A stretch of 64,000 nt of DNA, taken from the NCBI GenBank assembly GCA_963921935.1, contig OY998178.1, positions 44,260,951 to 44,324,950 on the forward strand, given 5' to 3'. Each line of letters starts with the position of its first letter. Positions within the stretch are counted from its first letter, which is position 1. The DNA is from Galeruca laticollis. Taxonomy: Eukaryota > Arthropoda > Insecta > Coleoptera > Chrysomelidae. Positions 1 to 12,209 of the stretch are shown in pieces. A program made the position numbers and the translations under genes. The notes below the pieces were generated by a model. It was not told the origin of the DNA and made no database searches. It was given only the letters and a program-made list of their open reading frames with translations.

Positions 1-58
1 TATTTCGTTCCCACGGATTGGAGGTAAGTGTTTGCCTAATTAATGGTCTGGAGTATAA

Positions 59-262
59 AGTGGTTTAGTATGTGATACGCTTACGCCCTTCGAAAAAAAA
101 CAAGAAGAGTGCTTAACAAAAGTTGGCCCCACTTATAAACCAATGGATGTGAATATTGAGGATCAGGAAGAGGAGATTTTGAGCACAGATTTTGGGGGCC
201 AAGAAATATCAGAAGCCTTACTAAATTTATTTGAATACAAATGTTACTTGGAAAGTTTGTAA
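59..262 (+). CDS. unrecognised short open stretch, possible terminal exon or element fragment
   Basis: One forward frame stays open from about 59 to a TAA ending at 262, giving roughly 67 residues with an acidic, exon-like C-terminal half (EDQEEEILSTDFGGQE). The frame enters with no start codon of its own, so it would have to be a last exon or the tail of a transposon protein. No domain or catalytic motif is visible and no family is recognised. The opposite-strand reading of the same stretch looks like random translation. Could be chance, since it is short. Confidence 0.2.
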   Translation, partial: SGLVCDTLTPFEKKQEECLTKVGPTYKPMDVNIEDQEEEILSTDFGGQEISEALLNLFEYKCYLESL

Positions 263-1109
263 AAAAGACTAATGTTATAATACACACAAACGTAAACAAT
301 AGTATAATAGTACTTAGCTAGCTTTCAGCTCTCTCCGTCATGGCGTTACGATCTTAACCACAGGATTTATTTTGATTTCTGACAGCTGTCATTTTTAAAA
401 TTTCTTCACTGACGTTTACAGCAAAATTCTTGTTTTTTGTTAATTATTAGACAAATTCGGTAGTTTAATTGTTCATTAAACTGAAATTACAGTTTGGAGC
501 TCTTCGTATACCAGGCTTTCTAACTTGTTTATAGTAGTTTCATAAGCTGCTAATCTTTTTGTGACTGAACTGACGTTGTGAGTCTGGAAAACACTAATCC
601 TGTTGAATTATATAAATTCAGTTCAAAAATATCACTTATCTTCTTACTCTACAATAAATGAACACCGGTAGAAATATTTCGGTTTATGCTCTAATCTTAA
701 TCAATGTATGTTGGTGTCCATACTTGTTATTAATCCTCCTATCAACACATGGGTAATATCTACAGATTTTTATAAATGATATTTAAAAGTTTTACTCACG
801 TATGTCGTGTGGAATATTACGAACACGGATTGTTCTGACCAAAAAAAAATATGATTTAGTTAGAATCGTCACGTGTCTCTAATTCTCTGAGGGAACGCGG
901 ACTGGCTCGTGCCGACAGAACTGTATCCTGGATTAGAAGTTGATATGAGGTTGTCTATCTTTGTACAATAATTTACTGTACGTTTTTTGGTCACCAAGTA
1001 TTTATATATTATACATTGAATGTTTTTCTTTTCCATAAGCTTTTGCGTGCCCTTTTGCGCAATTCGTTTGCAATTTGAAACAACAACAAGTTGAGAATGT
1101 GTACCATTT
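263..1109. other. no recognisable gene
   Basis: AT-rich sequence with stops in all frames. I see no protein similarity, tandem repeat or element terminus here. Confidence 0.5.
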
Positions 1110-1222
1110 CAATTTTGAACGAAGAAATAAAACAAATTTAATTTGTTTAATACTTATTTGGACTAATGTTCAATTTAAACTGGTTGACGTATTTCATTAA
1201 CACAGTAGCTTTCTCAAAACGA
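1110..1222 (+). repeat. dispersed repeat, diverged copy of the 5069-5190 repeat
   Basis: This block aligns, with scattered mismatches, to the reverse complement of 5069-5190. Shared blocks include GACTAATGTTCAATTTAA and CACAGTAGCTTT. The copy ends at CTCAAAAC, the same point where the 5069-5190 copy meets the loop of a perfect hairpin. The common end suggests a real element terminus. The family is unknown to me. Confidence 0.6.
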
Positions 1223-2577
1223 ATGAAGGTGTAATTTAAAAATGTTTGAATATATACAGTGCATAAATACAGAATTCTATTATACTAATGTTAACAAAGG
1301 CATTGAAAGAAATTACCTGGAAATTCATTTACTACAAACATTCCTAAGCTATCTTCTTTACAGTAAATTTATTTACAGCAAACGACTGGTTTGTAACTGT
1401 TTATTGATTACACCAAGTTTGAATATTTTAAGTAACGGTATTTTTGAAGTAATTTCAAGAAAACTCATATGAGGACGTCTTCTTCAAAGGGCTGTAGCTC
1501 CCTTAAGAAGCATATTCGGATTAAGGTTATTTGAGCTAAATCGACTTAAAATCACCTCTAGTAACTGAAGTTTCCGTTTGGCAGGAGAATTTGACTGTGA
1601 AATAATACAATTAAGCAAATGATTGAGAAAAACCGAAATTACTTTCCAAACAGCCCTAAGTGAAAATTGCATGAACAAACATAAAAGTACCGACGTATTG
1701 CTATAAATTTAATCTAGTTATAAAGAACAAACCCTTTACGCGATAATAAAAAATATTTATAAAAATTCCAAAGATAACATTAGTGATATCGTCTTATATG
1801 AAAGTTGATTTATCAATACATAGAGATGTATAGATAAATATCACAGAAAGAACACTTTATTTGAATGATATGCTGACGACATATTTGCTTACTTTCTTCT
1901 CCGTCCATTTCAATTCACGAAAAAGCTGCTACAATTAACGTTTGATTAAAATTGAGGAATTTTAAAAACGAACCCATGGAAGAAATTAATTTTTTGACAT
2001 CTCTTCCGAACGTTCGATTTTGTAGAAAAAAAATTGATGATTGATAGAGCTATTAATTGGAATTGAAGTTGAGTAATTATTCAAAAGAGTATAATTATTC
2101 GAGAAAAATTATTTCTTCCAAACATGTTTTCTTTTTCCAAGTTTCCCTCAATTTTGCACCAAGAACTAATTTGAAAAATCCTAATTTCTCAAATTAATCA
2201 CCAATTTATCACCGCATCGCTGCACTCAAATATGCGTCTTTTAATCAATTTTAAATTTGTATCCAGTGAGGGCGTGAATAAAGTTTCATCATAATTAGAA
2301 TGATTTGAGTATGGTGTACACACTAGTTATCAAATGAATAAAACAACTACGAGTACTACTGTGTAATTTAATGTTAAAATTCCAGTTAAGCACTTTCGGC
2401 CGATTCCTATTTTTAATTACAGATAACATTTGATGAATAATTTTTCAATTTCATTTGTAGTTGGCTGTAGTCTGAATTAATTGTTTCGATCTAGCGGCGT
2501 GCTGTCATAGCTGTTAGTTGTTGCTGATATCACTTGAAATTGTGATTTTTGTAAAATGTTAAGTCGGTTGAGTGGAA
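1223..2577. other. no recognisable gene
   Basis: AT-rich and stop-dense. Short open frames (for example 1242-1472) have no recognisable motif and look like chance. Confidence 0.5.
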
Positions 2578-3015
2578 ATGCCTCAATACAACAATTTTAC
2601 TAATCTTAAAATGCGAGACATGCTTTGTGTTTATGTAAACTAAAATTATTCCTGTGTTGCTGCTGCACGCAGATATCAACAAACGTATCCAAACAGAGTT
2701 GAATCCAATCGGCAAACTTTCATCAATGTTTTTCGTCGATTAGGAGAAACTGGACAATTTAGGGGCAACAGTGGTATGGGACGGCCGAAAATAATATCTG
2801 TGGATTAGGAGGATGATATTTTAGTGCGAGTTGCTAATAATCCGAAACGAAGCAATCGGCATATAGCAGCAATAACTGGAATAAGCCAATCTCCAGTTTT
2901 GCGAATTTTAAAAAAGGAAAATTTACGACCTTTAAGAATGAATTTTGCTCAGTGTATGATAAATAAATTTTTTTTTCTGAAATCGTCAAGAAAGCTTATC
3001 ATGACAGAACTCAGG
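2578..3015 (+). pseudogene. mariner-type transposase, DUF4817-like helix-turn-helix N-terminal half (broken)
   Basis: Reading from the ATG at 2578 gives the N-terminal part of a transposase family common in insect genomes: a DUF4817-like first helix block with a YPNR motif, then RLGETGQF, then GRPK, then a second helix-turn-helix ending SQSPVLRILKKENL. Such N-termini bind the element's terminal repeats. In-frame stops lie at 2641 (TAA) and near 2806 (TAG), so it is dead. The catalytic part is missing here because a 699-bp element has inserted at 3019. The matching DDE half resumes at about 3744 in another frame. Confidence 0.75.
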
Positions 3016-3018
3016 TTG

Positions 3019-3717
3019 GTCATGAAAGTGTCACTTTAAAGACTAATCACTTTCATGATTTTTACAAGACTCCTGTCACTTTACAAGACTCATCTGTAAT
3101 TTTTAGACTGCAATTGATTTAGAAATCGTCACTTATCTTATGAAACGTTTATTTAATATAATTAGAAACACTGACAATCAAATATTATTAATTCGTATTA
3201 GAACTATGAAAATGAAAATTAATGTTAATGCTGCCGACACTAGTATTATGCACATTAGAAAAGTTTATTCCAGTTCAAAGCATTATTATTTCTGTGTTCT
3301 GTTGCGTTGGCTATGTTTGACAACACTACTTTTTCGTTGACATATATGTTAGGTATATTAACATTGTTTCTCATATCTTTCTTTGGACTTATCCGGAAGC
3401 AATTCTTCCACTGCATCAGCAGCAGCTTCTTCAATTATTCTAGTGCGAAGAGTGTTTTCCATATTATAAAGCACTTTACAACACAAATTGTGACACTTAA
3501 AAAATATTTTTGATTTGTTGTTGATTCATTGTCATGGATATTAACTTCTCATACACTCTGATGTTGATATATTATTTCAGTTTAAATCTATTTTTAGTTT
3601 TGAAAAACGATTTCAGAAAAAATATAATACATCACTGGTCATGAAAGATACTCGGATGCTACGCATCCTCGTACTCTTCAATAAGCCTCCTCTTCTGCAA
3701 AGTTTCACTTTCATGAC
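3019..3717. mobile_element. 699-bp non-autonomous TIR element inserted in a transposase
   Basis: The ends are inverted: GTCATGAAAGTG at 3019 and its exact complement ending at 3717, with weaker similarity further in. A 3-bp direct repeat TTG (3016-3018 and 3718-3720) flanks them, which fits a 3-bp target duplication as made by PIF/Harbinger elements. The interior has no recognisable coding sequence. It separates the two halves of one transposase pseudogene, which supports insertion. Superfamily assignment is inference. Confidence 0.6.
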
Positions 3718-3743
3718 TTGTAATGTAATATACTATTATTTTT

Positions 3744-3992
3744 ATTAACAAAATCATTTTTATTGACAAGGCCACATTTAGACGTAAAGAAGTTTTTTAC
3801 TGGAGAAACAGTCACAATTGAGATATTGCAAATCCCCATGTATTCCAAAAATCACATTTTCACCACGAATTTAAGATACATGTATGGTGCGGTATCTTTG
3901 GAGATAGTTTGTTGGGTCCATATAAATTATCAGCAAATTTGAATGGTAACTTATATTGTAACGCGAAAAATCGCCCGACCGTTGGAAATTAA
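3744..3992 (+). pseudogene. mariner-type transposase, DDE half of the element starting at 2578
   Basis: In this frame I read a first-Asp block (FIDKATFRRKEVFYWRN, family usually TDEATF), then NPHVFQKSHFHHEFK, then the VWCGIFGDSLLGPY strand that follows the first catalytic Asp in this family. One in-frame TGA follows the WRNSHN segment and the frame closes near 3990. It lies just beyond the 3019-3717 insertion and completes the architecture of the N-terminal half. The second and third catalytic blocks are absent. Confidence 0.65.
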
Positions 3993-5022
3993 ATTTGGCA
4001 AGACTGTCGCTGGTTTTGACGAGAGGCCAGCGTAATGAGAACGAAGCTAGTTCCCCATCAGACGTCGAATAATAGACCACGTTGTGTGAGTTTTTAAAAT
4101 TCGAGCACTTAGGCAGCCATTTTACGTGGAAAGTATATTACCTGATTAGGGAAGGAAAATACGGTGTGAGTTAGCATCTAGGGGGTCCGACCCGGCGTTT
4201 TGCTGTGGAAAACCGTTCCGATGAGCAGCGAGTTCCACGATTTTTGCAGGATTTAAACAACCACGTGGATATTTTGTTAGACGTTTTTCTCGAGGAACTC
4301 AATATTTAGATAAATTTATTAACACTTTCTCGAAATTAACAATTTTATAGGTAGTTAACGTAGCAATTTAAAGATTTGAATCGTAGATTGTAGAAGTATG
4401 TAATCTATTGTGTGAAATAGTTTGGTACAGTTCATAAATTTTATCAAGTCAATTATCTTATTGCTTCGTAAATTTTTTGGAAGTAGAATATATCACGGGG
4501 GCTGAATAATATTCAGGGATGTGTACAGTAACGTGTTTATTTTATAGTTTTTAGATATCATAATGCTAATCGATAAAAAAAACAGTTTTGCAGTTTTTGC
4601 TAGTAACGTAGACGGCTTTTATACTGCTAAAAGTCCGGTTGTATGATTTGTGGGTTTTGGATAATTATAATGTAATTGATATAATGGAATGTTACGAGGG
4701 GAAGGCGGAAAGCTGACCGGGGTAAAACTGTTAATCCTATGAGTGGGCTAATTCGTTTCTCTATTAAGGTTTTATTTTTATTTATCTTGGATTTTATGGA
4801 TTTATCCGTCGATTGAGGTGTATAGTCAGCCAGACCACTCGCCTGGATCAGTAGCCAGGAGGGCTGGAATATTTTTTGAAGCGTCGACATCGAGGGATTC
4901 GATTGCTGTTCTGAAGCAGGAAAATCGTAGTAAACGTCATTTTATTTAATATTGTTATATTCTTTTAACGTTTATCCATTTTTTACCGTCATAATTTTAC
5001 TAAATTTATATTATATGGCTTT
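3993..5022. other. no recognisable gene
   Basis: Mostly AT-rich. A slightly GC-richer patch at 4140-4260 has no coding signal I can identify. Confidence 0.45.
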
Positions 5023-5109
5023 CTTGTTGACGCGTTTCACTAACACAGTAGCTTTGTCAAAACATTTCGTTTTGACAAAGCTACTGTGTTAGTGAAACGC
5101 GTCAACAAG
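5023..5109. repeat. perfect 41-bp inverted repeat (hairpin) with 5-nt loop
   Basis: Arms 5023-5063 and 5069-5109 are exact reverse complements, separated by ATTTC. The right arm continues into a repeat also found, diverged, at 1110-1222. The left arm stops being repeat-like immediately outside the hairpin. This looks like an element end present twice head to head, like the foldback Penelope insertions near 34.8 kb. No TATA, terminator or gene context suggests another role. Confidence 0.85.
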
Positions 5110-5190
5110 ATTAAATTGAACATTAGTTCAAATATATGAAGATTTAAACAAACTATATTGTTTTATTTCATCGTTCAGTATGGATATTCA
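5069..5190 (-). repeat. dispersed repeat, partner of 1110-1222
   Basis: The reverse complement matches 1110-1222 over its whole length, including the ATGTTCAATTTAA block. Its outer end forms the right arm of the hairpin. Confidence 0.65.
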
Positions 5191-7179
5191 TCAAGTAAAA
5201 GCCTCATCTATTCAAAATTTGAAAATCTTTAAAACATGTCACTTAAATATAAAAACAAGAATATATTTGCAATTTAGTCTGAATATTTGGGTATTATAAA
5301 TATTTCACCTGATTTGGAATTTGTAATCAAAATTTAAGTTATTTTCCTGAACATTCTTAATAATGGATGTATTTCCTTTTTCCCGACACCACGGAAATGT
5401 TGACCAATTAAAGAATAAAGTTTTTTAAACATCAAACTTACGTTAAAAGCAACAGATATCTGACGGTATAACCCCTAAAGAGTAAAAACTCCTAGTGAAG
5501 ATAACAATCACATAAAAAATAATATCCACCCTGTAGTTAGGGTGTACAATGAAAACTATCACATGTTGAATGTGAAATAGTAAATTCTATAACAAGTGTT
5601 GAAAATGAAAGATTTTACACGACTTTGCAAAGCACACGAACGTGAAATCCAATTTTCAACACATGTTGTACAGGATATTTTTCCGAGGGCCACAAAAAAC
5701 GCAGAGTTAGTATTTATTTTTTTAATTAACGTTTCTTGTAAGGTTACTACAGTTTTGAAAACAAACTGGTGCTTGATAACTGTTGTTGGCCATTTTATGT
5801 CCTTTAGTTGATACGAAGTTTTGAATTTTATGCGTATGAGACTCACAATTACAGAAAATTGCATAATTCTCTCCAATTCACTGTTTCACTTACTAACAGT
5901 TGAAAAATGTCATTCGGCAAAGCACTATAACTATGGACAAAATAATTACGACGTTGTGCCGGAATGTAGACATCAGTAATAATGAAACTGTGTGCAAAAT
6001 AAAAACAGCTGTCATCAGATTTCTCAATTTTTTCATTTCATACGGGTATGCCCTTGGTTTGTCCTCGTGTTGAAATTGTTTGCCATTTTAAATTTTTACT
6101 TAGGGAAAACTGTATAAAATGTGCCATATTTTATAGTGGTCGTCGGAAAATGATATTTTTAATTAATAAATGAAGTATTGTCTATTTGATGACAAGTTTG
6201 GCATGAACAGGTAATGAGTAAGTTGCCAGTGTTCCAAACCGAAGTGAATAAGAAATATTATTACGTGACTATAAACTGAACATTGAATCAAGTTGTTTTT
6301 CAAAATAGTGAATGATAAATGATGCAATTAAGTAGTAAACTGAAATTTGAGATTTAAGATCAAAGGAATAGTTTTGGTTAGAATTTAGAAAGACGGCAAT
6401 CACCTACCAACTGGTTGACTAGTCAACAGGTATTAGATTAAATAAATGCAAGTACAGGGGTATAACCCATTCACCCAGCCAGTCACGAACTACGCTTCAT
6501 AAATATGTATATCTATAACTATAATAAACCAACAAATGTATATTCCAAATTGTAATTTATCAAAATATTTGATAAGGGAGGGAAGAATTGATTGTATCGT
6601 GATGAACAAAACTAAGACCCATACATAGCCTGGTGCCAGAAACAGAATGTGGTTCGGAGCTAGTTTGGAACTAATTGTTGTGACAAACCTAGATCCATAC
6701 TAGGCCTATCCAAGGTAGCAAGTGCGCGACAAAATAGTAAAGTGTATTGGAGCAATAGTCCCAAAGACTTGCCCCCATTGAGTATCCGATAGGGAAGAAT
6801 TAAAGATTTGAGAAATATTAGTAGCAGAGGGAGGTGTAATGTGTGTAGGAGAGACAAACAGGACTGAAAATAATAAAAGGAAAAGAAATTAGAAGAACAG
6901 ATTCATTCCTACGCCTTATACGAATCAACCGAGTGCTGGGTGATCTATTCCTGAACCGGGTCGCCACGGTGAAAGGGAGTGGTGAACGTCCTGGAGGACA
7001 ATATGGTTTTGAGTAGAGGCTGGAACTTACAGTTAAGATGCATTTGGGAAATAAGACAATATTCTGGATCAACTTTCCTTTCTCTAAGTATTTCTAGACC
7101 TTCAAGTAAGTCTATATTTTAATTAGTGTTCGTAGATATGTTGGAGTTACATGACGGGGAGAAATTATGGTTGTTAAAC
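5191..7179. other. no recognisable gene
   Basis: AT-rich, stop-dense sequence. A 14-bp perfect palindrome (GTTGACTAGTCAAC) lies near 6413. The stretch 6870-7080 is GC-richer than its surroundings and may be noncoding element sequence attached to the Penelope pseudogene that follows, but no motif supports this. Confidence 0.45.
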
Positions 7180-8440
7180 TTATTATGGAAGCCGACATAA
7201 TAAGAAGTAGGTCTGTTAAGATACTTTTTAATTCTAGTGCCTTAGACGCGGGTGGTCCCACCACCGTAAGTGAATTCACAGGAATCGCAAGTAAATTTAT
7301 AAGTACCAGTTTATTAATAGGATCTTTATTTTCCGAGTGTAGAAATGGAAACTTTTGATTTAAAGGAAGTTTTTACGTTTCTAAGTTTGTTGGTAATAAT
7401 TTTGGAAATTTCATCAGGAATCTTACCATAGTAAGCCAATGAACGGTACTGTCAACCTCAGGGTACGCTAAATTCCTTCTTAACCTCCCCCTCGCCTTTA
7501 GAATCATATCATCGAAAATGTGAGGTGAACTGTTTCAAGATGTTGAGTTCTATGTTGAAATTATCCGAAGAGAGGGGGACCCTGAGTAATCTGTGGACAT
7601 AACAAGATATAGCTGACATTTTATGTTGGATAGGAGGGTTGGAGTCTATTGGAAGCAGACGATCAGTTTGTGTTTGTTTTCTATTCATAGAAATTTCAAT
7701 TTCAAAATCTATTTGTGATAAAGTCAGGTCTAGGAATTTAACTGAACCATTGTTTCCTATTTCTATAGTAAACTGCATGGAAGGGTGAATTTCGATAAGT
7801 TTATTGAGGATATTGTATGCATCTGCATCTCTTATAATAAAAGCTAGAATTTCATCTACGTATCTGAACCAGTTAATGATTTTATTCAAATATGGATTAT
7901 CATAGAATATAACAGTTGACTCTAAGTAATTAAGGAACAAAACCGCTAGAAACGGTGAGAGGGGGTGGCCCATGGCTATACCTTCCGGTTGTTTAACTCT
8001 GTCAGTAAAATAGGCAAAATTGAAGCAGGGTGACAATGTGAAAAGTGGTAACTGGGTTGATGCTAGAGTAGATTGCTAATGATAGGTATGGTTTCAGTTT
8101 TGGAGACGTTGGTAAAGACATTAGAAACATCGAAAGACTCCATTAAAAATCAGTCTGTAAGTTGCAATTTTTAATTTTATCGACTAAATCTATGGAGTTA
8201 TTAGCCATGTACACTGATTTGTGATTCAGGGTTGTAGAAAGGGGTTAAGGGGTATTGGAAAAGCAACAACTGGTCTCATGGGCAAGTTCTCTTCCTGTAT
8301 CTTAGGAAGTCCGTGCAGCCTGGGTATAGGAAGGGGGGTTAGTGGGCATGAGAGATTAATGGTGAAAAATTCCTTACGATCATCTGATATGTCCTTTAAA
8401 TATTTAGTTAGTTTTATTCATGATTAATATCCCATTTAAT
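7180..8440 (-). pseudogene. Penelope-like element RT plus degenerate GIY-YIG endonuclease
   Basis: Read on the minus strand from about 8440 down. An RT finger block PRLHGLPKIQEENLPMRPVV is followed by a MESFDVSNVFTNV block, GIAMGHPLSPFLAVLF, the active-site strand FRYVDEILAF and the PLE thumb (HRLLRVPL). Below about 7280 is a degraded GIY-YIG start (GTYKFTCDSC). PLE retrotransposons combine RT with a C-terminal GIY-YIG nickase. The catalytic YVDD is YVDE, and stops and frameshifts break the frame near 8040, 8200 and 7330. The longest open piece is 7509-8036. Confidence 0.8.
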
Positions 8441-8532
8441 ATGGCTCACAGTTTCAATGAGAAACGCATAATGTATAGACCTTAGCGACCTATGCGTCTT
8501 CCCGCACAGGGGCATGGTTCGTCTCCCAACAA

Positions 8533-8581
8533 CAGAGAAAGAGAGGGAAACAGAGAGAGACAGAGAGAGAGAGAGAGAGAT
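8533..8581. repeat. GA-rich microsatellite at the 3' end of the LINE
   Basis: An impure tract that becomes (GA)n at its right end. It lies directly beyond the C-terminus of the minus-strand LINE, where RTE-type elements often end in a short simple repeat. Confidence 0.7.
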
Positions 8582-8616
8582 CTTCGATGAGGATGTTTTT
8601 TAATGTGGATTGGGAC

Positions 8617-11613
8617 CTAGTCTTTATTTCCTCTGCAGGGCTTGGGTTGGGAAGTTTTTTGATATAATCTTTTCGTGCAGTGAGTATTCGTTCGTGCAAT
8701 GTTCGCGGGTTTTTTCTTCTTCTTATTCTTGTAGCCATTTTCTATCCTTTGGATATAGGCCTCTCTCATATTTTTCCAGTTCTCCCTGTTCTGTGCCACT
8801 TGGTACCAGTTAAGTCCGGCTGTTCTTTTGATGTCATCGTACCATCTTTGTTGTGGTCGGTCAGTGCTTCTCTTCTCCCTCCAAGGTCTCAATCTTGTTG
8901 TTTTTCTGCTCCAATTGGTTGTATTTCGGGCAACATGTCCGGCCCAGCTCCATTCATATCTACCTATTCACCTCGCCATATTTTCCACCTTTGTTTTATT
9001 TCTTATCCACTCATTGGTTTTATGATCTTTAAGCGATATTCCTAGCATTTTTCGTTCTATTGATCTTTGGTGTATCTTTAATTTGTTTAGGATTTTCTTT
9101 GTTAGAACCCATGTTCCACATCCGTAGGCTGTTACTGGGAGAATGCATTGTTGGAGTCGAAGACGTGTCTCATCTTTCCGTAGGCCGCCCACCCTAGATG
9201 TAATCTATGGTTAATTTCAAGTTCTTGATTAGTTTTTCCCAATGTTATTTCTTGACCTAGGTAGACATAAGAGTACACTTTCTCTACTTTTTGTCCTAGC
9301 ACATTTATACTCTCTATGTTTCTCCGTTAGTTCGTCATGAGTTTGGTTTTAGAGATGTTCATTTCTAGGCCTACTTTTCTTGATTCTTGTTGTAGTTCTA
9401 TACGCATTTTTTCTAATTCTTCGCTGTTTGGGGCAAAAAGGGCATTGTTATCAGAAAATATTGGGTTACTGAGTTTTTCTCCCGATATATTAATTCCTCT
9501 GTCTTCCCATTGTAGGCTTTTGAAAACATCCTCTCGCACCAGTGTAAACAATTTGGGTGACACAATGTCTCCATGTCTAACGCCTCTTTTAATCAGGATT
9601 CCGTCAGTGTCTTCATATAGCCTTACTTTGATTTTTGAGGGGTCATTTACTGTCTGATCTATTCTCGAATTTTTCATTGGCCTGATAATTGCCGAAGATT
9701 CAACTATGTCGAAGGCCTTTCTAAAGTCTATGTAGGCGACCCATATTGTGGTGTTATATTCCGTTACTTTTTCGTTTAGTAGCCTTACGGTGTGGAGATG
9801 TTCTACTATACTCTTGCCTTTTTTGAAGGCTTGGTATGTGTCGAGTTTATATTCAAGGCGGTGTGTTATTATTCTCATAAATAACTTGTAGATCTATGAT
9901 AGCAGGCTGATTGGTCTATAGTTTACTAGGTTAGTTGGATCGCCTTTCTTATATATCAGTATGACTATCGCGGTGATCCAATCCTGTGGTATTTTCCCCT
10001 CGGTTAGGCATGTATTAAATAGTGATTTAAGGTCCCTTACCAGTACGCTTCCACCTTCCTTCAGCATTTCCGGTATGATGTTATCGTCAACTGGTGCCTA
10101 TCCGTTTTTTAGTTGGCTTAAATCTTTCCGAATTTCTCCTTCCTCAATCTCTGGTAGATCTTCGGAGCCAACATTACATATCCTGTTTTTCTGGTCGTTG
10201 TTTGCCCTTCTGGAATCCTCATTGTCTATTTTGGACTCGTACAATCCTGTGTAGAACGCCTCTGTTACCTTGAGTATTTCTATTAGATCCTCTGTTATGT
10301 TACCCTGTCCGTCTTTCAGCTTGATCATCTCTTTTATATGTGCGTTTTCTTTTTTAAAGATGTTTAAGCCTCTGTTTTCCTGTATCAACTCTTCTACTCG
10401 ATTCTCGTGATGCTCTCTTATGTCTTACTTGGCCATTTTCCTTTCTGTTTTCTATAGTTTGGCATACTCTACTGTATTCCTTTTATGGTCTTTAATAAGC
10501 TCTCTCCTTTTTTCCAGTAGCTGTTTGGTTTGTGCTGTAAGCTTTTCCATTCTTTTAGTTTTTGATGTTACTAAACTTGCGGTTGTTTCTTTCAATGTTT
10601 TTATCAATGTACTGTTGGTTTCGTCGAAGCTCTCGGGGGGTGGTGTTGCTTCCGTTGTTAGCCGTTCTGTCAACCTTTTGCTGTATATTGACTTATTGTC
10701 TGCTATTGTACCAGGATCTACACGGTATTGGATGCTGTTGAACTTTTTTGCTCTTTCTAATTTTGTGTTTATTACTAACTTGCACCTTACTAATCTGTGA
10801 TCACTGCCCGTAGTAAAAGAATTCAGAACGTCGACATCTTGAACGATATGTTTATTTGGTGTTAGCACGTGGTCTATTTCATTTTTTGTAGTCCCATCCG
10901 GACTAGCCCAGGTCCACTTTCTGTGTAAAAAGTATCATTATGTAAAGTTGTTCTCTTTCCAGTTTATTTGCGAGCATCGTCCCTCTTTCATTTCTTCTCC
11001 CCAGACCGAATTGTCCAACATACTGCGAGCTGTTACACTGCTCTCCTATTCTTGCATTAAAGTTCCATATTATCAACGTGTATTTTGTTTTATTTTCTAT
11101 TAGGCTTTGTGTGATTTCATCATATAGCACCTCGACTTCTTCATCCTCATGGCTACTTGTTGGTGCATAGATTTTAACGACTTTAATTGTTATATTGGAG
11201 TTTATCTTAAGTGAAGTGTTATGTATATTTTTCTATTTGATATGGCTTTAAAAATTTGAAGATTTGGTTCGTTTGTTGATAATAAAACCCACTCCACCTA
11301 TATTATTGTCTTGTCTTCCTTTGTATAATAGGATATATCCTGATCTTAGTCTAATCAATTCCTCGCCTCTTTTCCTTTTTTCTGATATTCCCAAAATATC
11401 CTAGTTTATTCTATCCAGTTCGTATTGTAGTTCTGTTAGCCTTTCTTTGTTTCCAACTGACCTAGCGTTATAAGTTGCAATGTGGAGTTGGCAGCCTTGT
11501 TTAGCCCAGGTATTCTTGGCACCCCCTGCTCTATGACTGGTCTGACCGCCGCCTTGGTCAGGGACATTCGAGCGGCTGAGGACTGGGTGCCTTTGTTTTA
11601 AGTGTGGCTTCAT
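8617..11613 (-). pseudogene. RTE-type LINE: apurinic-like endonuclease plus reverse transcriptase (decayed)
   Basis: Nearly full coding length on the minus strand, in several frames. From the 5' end: endonuclease start IATYNARSV with the RLTELQYELDRI helix (about 11400-11500), the WNFNARIG strand (about 11060, family usually DFNA), and GSDHRLV (about 10800). The linker and RT follow: AYIDFRKAFD (about 9740), GVRHGDIVSPKLFT (about 9590), and an active-site strand reading FSDN where the family has FADD (about 9450). The tail carries LPVTAYGCGTWVLTKK and RPQQRWYDDIKRTAGLNW, the usual RTE-like C-terminus. Several frameshifts, stops and active-site changes mean it cannot be functional. Confidence 0.85.
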
Positions 11614-12060
11614 ATAAATGTGATTTAGCCATAAACACCGCGTTGGCCAAACGTCTTGGTAAGTGTTGGTTCAGCCGCCCCTAACCTGGGGAACTGTCGC
11701 TGTTTGCAGCCGCCCACTCTGGGCCAGACGCTGCGAGATCGCCGTATCTGGCTATCCTCACTTAGTTTTGCCTACAGGTCGATGCAATTGCCCGGGGTGT
11801 TGCACGTGGAGCCATAAGTAAGAATTGGGAACCCTGTGAGGACCAGTCATCGCTGACTGCTCACTAACTATGTCATTGAGTACGATCGTCCTTGATGAAA
11901 GGTACTAACTATACAGCACATCCCCATTCATCCCCCCACAGTTTTTAGGTGACTCAAATGAGCAAACTAGATTAACTTTGGAGAGATCGGTCGGATACAT
12001 CTGCGGCTGTATTATTCCCCGTTGTCGGCCATTTGGCTAGTAAACAAGTTCACCAGCTAA
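11614..12060 (-). other. GC-rich 5' leader of the RTE-type LINE
   Basis: Clearly GC-richer than the surrounding DNA and directly upstream of the endonuclease on the minus strand, so probably the element's 5' untranslated region. The segment near 12021-12055 resembles 19295-19330 (shared CATTTGGCT and flanking bases), so part of it may belong to another LINE. Confidence 0.4.
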
Positions 12061-12209
12061 CAGTGAAACCGTAGCAAATCTATAACATTATCGGGTAGTG
12101 AGGAGGGTTGTGCTGATAGTTGGGGGTTGGATAGGTTTTTTAGGGTTTCAATTTTAGGAGAGAGTTATGGTGGCGATAGTTTTGTGATGGTTATCTGATG
12201 GAAAATAAC

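Noticed and set aside
4627..4890. Minus-strand 87-residue open frame
   Set aside because: No motif or neighbour supports it; expected by chance in a region of this composition.
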